The translations under genes were made by a program, and so were the position numbers. A stretch of DNA of 64,000 nucleotides from Lycium barbarum (Eukaryota; Streptophyta; Magnoliopsida; Solanales; Solanaceae), in NCBI RefSeq assembly GCF_019175385.1, contig NC_083341.1, positions 65,629,800-65,693,799 of the forward strand, read 5' to 3'. This document shows positions 58,579 through 64,000 of the stretch, piece after piece. Numbering within the stretch: position 1 is the first letter of the stretch; the number at the start of each line of letters is the position of its first letter. Under the pieces are notes generated by a model, which did no database searches, was not told the DNA's origin, and worked only from the letters and a program-made list of their open reading frames with translations.

Positions 58579-60490
58579 TGTAACACTCTGTAAATTCGGG
58601 TTAAGTGTGAAAGCGTCTTGGAGAATCTGGACTCCACTGTTTTGGTTAATGAAATACACGACCAAAGAATATGGCCCGTATCTTTAAATACAGTCCGTAT
58701 TTCTTAGGCGTATTTCAACCGCCTCCCTACGTGGTCCACTATTTTTGTTAACATAAAATATAGCCAAATAATACGCCCCGTATTTTGTTATACGGCCCGT
58801 TTTTCACTCGCCTCCAGCAGTGTGTATATAAAGTGGGGCTCAGTTAATTTTATCAATTATTTACATTCTCATAAATCCTAAGGACGAATATCTTTCCTCC
58901 AAGTCTTCTAACATTAAGGTGACAACATCTTTAACATTATTAATCAATCTTAGCATTAAAACCATGATTCTTAACATGATTCTGGAAGGAAAAACCTAGG
59001 GTTGCAAGGTAATCTTTCTCAAAGTGACTCAAGCTAGGGTTTTGGGTGTTCTTTGTTGTAAAAGTGAATTGTTGAATTGCGTAAGGCTTAATTAAGGTAT
59101 GTCTCTTTTGAAAACCTTATTTTGGATGTGTGTCTCCTTTTCAAAAGTTCTTTATTGAATAAAAATGTGAACTTTTCATACTTTAAAATCCTATTTCATG
59201 CTTTGATTGCGGTTGGTGTGCGTGAGGGGACAAGCCCACATTAAACCTTTATTGTATTATGCTTTATACATGTATACGTAATTCTAATCGTTTTCCTCTA
59301 TAAGAGATGATCAACAATAATGGGTAAGGGTTGGTAATGGTGTTTTATGATGAACTATGACAATTGAACCTTGTTTTAGGAAGTGGAAATGTTTTCAAGA
59401 TTATCAATGAAATGATGTATCTTTGTAATGACATGATGAACTTAAATGCTAGTTGATGATGTGACTGCCTTGAGATGAATTGTGATTCGGCTTTTATGCT
59501 ATGAACTTTGTTGTTGTGTTTGGCCTAGTTACTTGGGAGGAAAGGTAGTCACTATGAATCCTAGTGTGGTAATGCCTAGCCATTTGGGAGGAAGAGTGGC
59601 CACTACGAGTTCGCTACCCGGGTGCGGTTTATGCCTAGCTATTCGGGAGGAAGGATAGCCACCGAGAGTCTAGTAGTCCGATGTGTTGCGCAGTTACGTC
59701 TAGGGAACCTAAAAGGTCATCCCAGCGATGTGATTCATTCTTGGGCCTGTATTGGCATGTGTGATATCTTTATCTCTTTGTGAAAGTATTACTGATGATA
59801 ATCTGGCATATTGAAAGGATATAATCAAAAGTTGTAAACTTGATAAAAAGGGTTTCCCATTCATTTTGATAAGCATATTGAACCAAGTTGAGTAACTGTT
59901 TAACAATGATTTCACATGGTTTCCTGAACTGATTTCTTTACTTGGTATTATAACTGATTTTTATATGTCATATTGTCCCCGAGGCACTCACTGAGTACGA
60001 AGTACTCAAACATACCATTGTTGTTTTTAATGATATGTTAGCTAACGAAGAAGAGCAGGTTCGTAGAGACTAAAGCGCTAGGAGAACTTGTTGTTGTTAT
60101 TGATTTGGTAAGCCCACATGCTTATTCGTGGGTCATCCTCTATTTATTCATTCCATTTATTTATATTAGTTTTTCGGGTTATGTGCCAATGATTAGACGA
60201 TCATTCTTTATTCTTAGAAGCTCCATATTTTACATTCATTCTGTGGGTAGTTGAAGGATTACTGTTAAAGCTTCGACTTTGCTGTTTTGGCTAAGTTATA
60301 CCTTTAACAAGACTTCCACTGATTTAATAATTGACGTTTCTTTATTGTTAGTTTCTTATCTATAAACTGTTGGTACTTGATTAGTGAACCTTGCGGGTTC
60401 TAGTGTTGGATATTGAGTGTTTAGGTTCTTCCGATGTTGTCCATGACGTCGGATGCTGGTCACGTCTAGGGTGGATTTTGGGGCGTGACA
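58579..60490 (+). repeat. B 3' LTR
   Basis: 1,912 bases, followed by TSD GTATC (60491-60495). TATATAAAG at 58825. Stem-loop triad: GTTAC/GTAGT (59528-59532, 59545-59549), GCCA/TGGC (59579-59582, 59597-59600), GCTAT/ATAGC (59638-59642, 59655-59659). Paired hairpins at 59991-60037. Confidence 0.94.
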
Positions 60491-60495
60491 GTATC

Positions 60496-60956
60496 TCGGT
60501 GGATCCAATTGTTATCTAGGCGATTCCAATTGGTATCTACACACGAAATCATGTCGTATTTCGGGATCAGATCTAGTTGTGTTGGAAGAGGTTGAGTTAG
60601 ATTTCAGATACGAAAGGAATTCGAGCATGGTGTGACGCTACTGCCAGGCATTGCGCCCCAGCGGTCAGTCCACCGCTGTCGCATTTCCGCTGCAGCGGGT
60701 AGGCCACCACTGAAGCGGTAACCCCATTTCCTACCTGGACCGCTCCTGCGGCTCCCCTGCCACTAAAGCGGGACAACTATAGTGGTCTGAGGGACCGCTG
60801 AAGCGGTACTGCAGGATTCAGAGGCCTGAACCCTCCTCTTTTTTAAGCTGAATTTCCCCCTGTTCACGCCATTCAGCAGACTAGATAAAATAACAGCAAA
60901 CCCAAACCATTAACGATACAAGACAAGCCTGACGAGGGAAACAATCGCTCAAATCA
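60496..60956 (+). other. Family-A interior, resumed; noncoding with dyad cluster
   Basis: Continues A after B. 60640-60815 holds a dense cluster of CCGCT/AGCGG dyads such as accgctgaagcggt. No coding frame. Confidence 0.6.
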
Positions 60957-62660
60957 TTACACAAACATAATTACCATTACCAAAACAAGAAAATCAAATA
61001 GTCCCACATTCAAACAAGATTTCCGAATATTAAGCCCAAACAAGGCTAACCAAAACCAAAAGGCATCATCCAAACAGAAAGAAGCAAGCAAACCGAACAA
61101 AACAAAGAAAAATGTCAAAACAGCAAAGCCCGACATCGGGGGAGCTGCCAACTATCTCCACCTGCCTAGCTGTACCACCAACCTCTCGAGGCATCTCTAG
61201 GAAAGAATACCTGTTAGAGTCGTCCTCATCTCCTATGGGAATCGGCACACCGGGGCGCATGGTGCTCCACACTGCCTTATTCCTCTCCAGTTCTGGACGA
61301 ACACCCTATCCCGGGATATATTCTTGGAAACCTCAGCATCAAAATCCTCCCGAAGTTTCCTGTGGTCTGTGGCCAAGGTAGAGTAAACTATCTGCAAGGA
61401 AGAAAGCGACTCACCTATGGTCTTCTGGGTCTCAAAATAACCCTTCACCTTATCCCTAGTAACAAAGGCCGCAGCATCCCCCGATGAACTAGAACCCTCG
61501 GAGAACATAAACAATTTCTGGAACATACCCACCATCTCGTCAAAGCGCGCGTCTATGCATTCAAATGGTCCCTGAATGCAAGAAATCCGGCCCCGATCCC
61601 CTAACCGCCCTCGTCACCGACCTCATCAGCATCAACCCCGACCCCACTGCCTCCCTCTCGGGCATCACTAACCTTTATCTTCTTCCTACCCTCCCTACTA
61701 ACAACAGGAGTACCCCAACCCTTTACCAGGAGTGGTGAAATAGACTATCACTGGGAACCCACTCGTCCGTCGCATTCTCTCTTGGCACCTTAAACTTCTT
61801 GCAAAGCGAAGTGATCAATGATGGAAACATCAAGCTGGCACTCCCGTCATTCAAAAACTCCTTCCACTCAGCAACTACCTGAGCACCTACATTAACCGAA
61901 CTGTCCGCAAGAACACAAGCAACAATCAAAGCACGAGGAAAGGTCACATCCTGGACATTCTTCGACGGCCGAACCCTAAGGGAAACAATATTCAACCACC
62001 TTTTAGCCTCCGCACTGAAGTAATCACTAGAAATCACAGCCTTACAATCAGTCCAAATGGCATGCTTTCTCTCACTCTTATGAACTAGCATTGAAGCCAA
62101 CCACTGCGAATCCTGCTCTGCCGCCTTAGCTGCAAAAGGCGCCTCTGGATGGTTTTCAAGTTTTTACACCCAATTGATTGCTTTTTTCCCCACTCTCACT
62201 CTAGTATCCCGAATAACAATCTCCAGGTTGGGAGAATCCCAGTCCATCGTAGGCAGCACGACATAAAATTCCCTCACCCAGGTTTCGTTGCAAAACTCAG
62301 GATCTTCAACCAAGCGGTTCCACTTGATTCACTCTAATCGGGTAAGAAAATTCGAAGCCCATTTGTCCACATTGGTCGAATCGAAGCCCCGCTCTACTAG
62401 TAAGTACATGAGAAGCTGCTACAAGTAAATTTGTTTACTCTCGGGAGTTGGAAATTTTTCGTACGTGGGAATCTCCTCTCCGCCTTAAACTTGTTGAATC
62501 TCTTCTTGATTCTATGACATCTTACCTGCAAAGGAATTAGGAAATTATTAAATTCATATCCTATCGGTTTTGCATCATTTTTGAAGAGAACAACTTGAAG
62601 ACCCGAACGAAATCCCTCTCTGTCGCTGAATATGTTAGCTACAGAAACTGCAGGCGTCAC
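60957..62660 (-). pseudogene. Antisense relic resembling 'putative plant transposon protein' (PF20167-like)
   Basis: One minus-strand frame from about 62520 to 61723 reads like this family: ERGFDSTNVDKWAS, RLVEDPEFCNETWVREFYVV (VREFY near 62265-62277), KRWLNIVSLRVRPSKN and DVTFPRALIVACVLADSS. Stops interrupt it at several places (among them after MS at the first ATG, 62520). Further down, in other frames, come ECIDARFDEMVGMFQKLFMF (about 61560-61500) and a hydrophobic end (61151-60957) rich in Phe and Leu that could be membrane segments. I know such proteins mainly from plant genome annotations; the biochemical role is unknown. It runs opposite to element A. Assignment is from memory of the family. 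Confidence 0.6.
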
Positions 62661-63910
62661 TGTGGCTGCAGCGGTCTGTAGACCGCTACAGTGATGTTGC
62701 CGTTACGATCCACAGATAGCCACAGCGGTCATATGCAAAAATCTCTCTTGACTACTAAAGCGGTAGACTGAGCGCTACAGCGGTCAACCAACCGCTGAAG
62801 TTGTATCGTCGTTCCTAGAAACCGACTGAAAATTTCAGTTTCACAATACCAAAATTTGATTCAAACACTTGTTTTTCAACACAGATTAAACAAGAAACTA
62901 GTATGCATGAAGTCCAATTCTATTGAAGGACTATTCTAACAACAAACCAACCTAGATTTCGAGAAAGTCCGAATAATTCCTTTAATGAATTTTTTGTACT
63001 ATGTTCAAGTTTTGTGGCCCAAATTGGCGCTATAAATATGCTACATTAAATGAGGAGTATATTCTAATGATTAAAGGGTTCCAATTCCTCTTAAATTTCA
63101 TCCTATTGGTTCATCAACCAAAACCCAAAAATCCCCAACTTTGGAGTCAAAATTTCGAATCATGTGTGCATTATTCCTAAAATTTCGAGTCTTCTATCTA
63201 TACACAAGTGGGAGGTTACGATCTCTTACCTTTCTTTGGGGAATCAAGTGCGTAAACGGAAAGTGAGTTTGCCCTTCTAGATTCTTCCTCTTCTGATGTT
63301 CCTTGGAATTGGGATGAAGCGTGAGTAGTTTGGTGTTGGGTTTGACGTGGAGAGGTAGAGTAAGGATCATTTTTAGGGTAGATAAAGGAGGGGAGGTCGA
63401 AATTTTAAGAGAGGTGGAAATTTTTTTGTTTAGAAGTTGAAGGGACGTGGAAAGAAATGAGGTTGATACCTCTTAATATTCTGGATTCAGCGACACCACT
63501 ATAGCGGCAGCCGTGCCGCTACTGCGGCATCGCTGAAACGGTATAGTATGCCTCTGAAGCGGTGTCCTTGCTTTTTTGATTTTCCTCCGCAGGGTGTTCC
63601 TTACCGCTGTAGCGGCCACACCAAGTTTTACCTCTAAAAATCTCGATACATTTCTCGGTACTCCGAGCCTTACGGCCAGGTAGTGGACCTCTAGTCATTA
63701 GCTCACTGTTTTTAAATTCTACTCGATAGATTATTCTGGGAACATATGAAAAGCCTCGGCTACGTTATTCATTCTATTCCTTTCTGTTGTGCTCGAGATA
63801 CGAAGGTATGGACGTACGAATTACAATCCTGACTACGAAATATGCTACACTATCCGCCCTTGTTTGTCTTCATGCCATTCGGGGATGAATACTTGTTTAT
63901 TGGTATCTAA
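62661..63910. other. Family-A interior, right part; two dyad clusters, no sense coding
   Basis: CCGCT/AGCGG dyads at 62650-62815 and 63485-63620. No gag or pol. Near the end CCATTC-GGGG-ATGAAT (63875-63890) corresponds to the hairpin beside the polypurine tract of C and D, but the following TTGTTTATTGGTATCTAA is not a polypurine tract. Confidence 0.5.
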
Positions 63911-64000
63911 TGTAACGACCCATTTCGTCATCACTGTGAATTCCGAAATATTTGTAGCATTGACGACAAACGATGGAAAATATTCATGAAGTAACCGTCG
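63911..64000 (+). repeat. Family-A 3' LTR start (cut by window edge)
   Basis: TGTAACGACCCATTTCGTCA, then GAATTCCGAAATATTTGTAGCATTGA-like sequence as in 16541 onward. Taken as the 3' LTR of the element starting at 16541 because of the preceding hairpin; an independent A copy is possible. Confidence 0.7.

Larger units (their letters stand above)
35749..60490 (+). mobile_element. Element B: full-length Ty3/gypsy chromovirus, split by C, E and F
   Basis: LTRs begin TGTAACACTCTGTAAAT and end GGGGCGTGACA. TSD GTATC at 35744-35748 and 60491-60495. Domain order gag, PR, RT, RNase H, IN, chromodomain-like tail fits chromoviruses (Tekay/Del-like by general resemblance). Guests: C in the 5' LTR, E (with F) in the protease region. 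Gag-pol is riddled with stops, mostly in frame, and a few frameshifts. Confidence 0.93.
16541..64000 (+). mobile_element. Family-A LTR retrotransposon, host of the nested cluster (runs off window)
   Basis: The 5' LTR begins at 16541 (TGTAACGACCCGTTTCATCG). Its second part ends GGGTCGTGACA at 35578, followed by a tRNA-Met primer site. The interior is 35579-35748 plus 60496-63910, and a related LTR start (TGTAACGACCCATTTCGTC) lies at 63911. Without its nested guests the LTR is about 3.0 kb and the interior about 3.6 kb. No gag or pol is left in the interior; instead it has an antisense relic gene. It thus resembles a large non-autonomous element. The right TSD lies outside the window. Guests are B' in the LTR and B in the interior. 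Confidence 0.82.

Noticed and set aside
62650..63620. Dyad clusters inside A as further LTRs
   Set aside because: No TGT...ACA ends, TSD or TATA context could be found around them.

Overview
Plant nuclear DNA made almost entirely of transposable elements. I find no intact host gene, no tRNA or rRNA gene and nothing bacterial. The plant-type Ty3/gypsy chromoviruses, a Ty1/copia element primed by initiator tRNA-Met, an endogenous pararetrovirus and AT-rich spacers indicate a eudicot. The style of the LTRs (starts such as TGTAACGACCC or TGTCACGACCC, ends GGGTCGTGACA) suggests Solanaceae, but that is recollection, not a database match.

Left third (1-16540). Bases 1-1986 are the 5' part of a minus-strand gypsy LTR, here called family A. 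It abuts a broken endogenous pararetrovirus segment (1987 to about 4290). An AT-rich spacer follows, then a complete but decayed Ty1/copia element on the minus strand (6452-11939, TSD GATAC), a spacer with a probable MITE, and a solo family-A LTR on the plus strand (13556-16247, TSD AAAAG).

Right three quarters (16541-64000) is one nested cluster. A family-A element starts at 16541 and its 3' LTR starts at 63911. Its 5' LTR was split by a family-B solo LTR (18514-34561), which was itself split by a minus-strand tandem element D (20462-34531) arranged LTR-gag-LTR-gag-LTR. The interior of A was split by a full-length chromovirus B (35749-60490). B's 5' LTR holds a full-length chromovirus C (37067-47151). 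B's protease region holds solo LTR E (49400-55231), which holds solo LTR F (50738-53795). Every complete insertion shows a 5-bp target-site duplication, so the order of insertion can be read from the sequence.

How the parts relate. C carries a decayed gag-pol. D carries only gag, but shares with C its gag sequence, primer-binding site, 4-base PBS spacer and a hairpin beside the polypurine tract, so a C-like element is a plausible source of D's enzymes. A keeps no gag or pol and has an antisense relic resembling the 'putative plant transposon protein' family.

The most interesting signal is in the LTRs and not in the proteins. Several families share small inverted repeats at equivalent places although the stem sequences differ: arrays upstream of TATA, a palindrome just after TATA, repeated hairpins in mid-LTR, two or three consecutive hairpins towards the LTR 3' end, and a hairpin beside the polypurine tract. 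They look like compensating changes in conserved RNA or DNA structures. All comparisons were made by eye.
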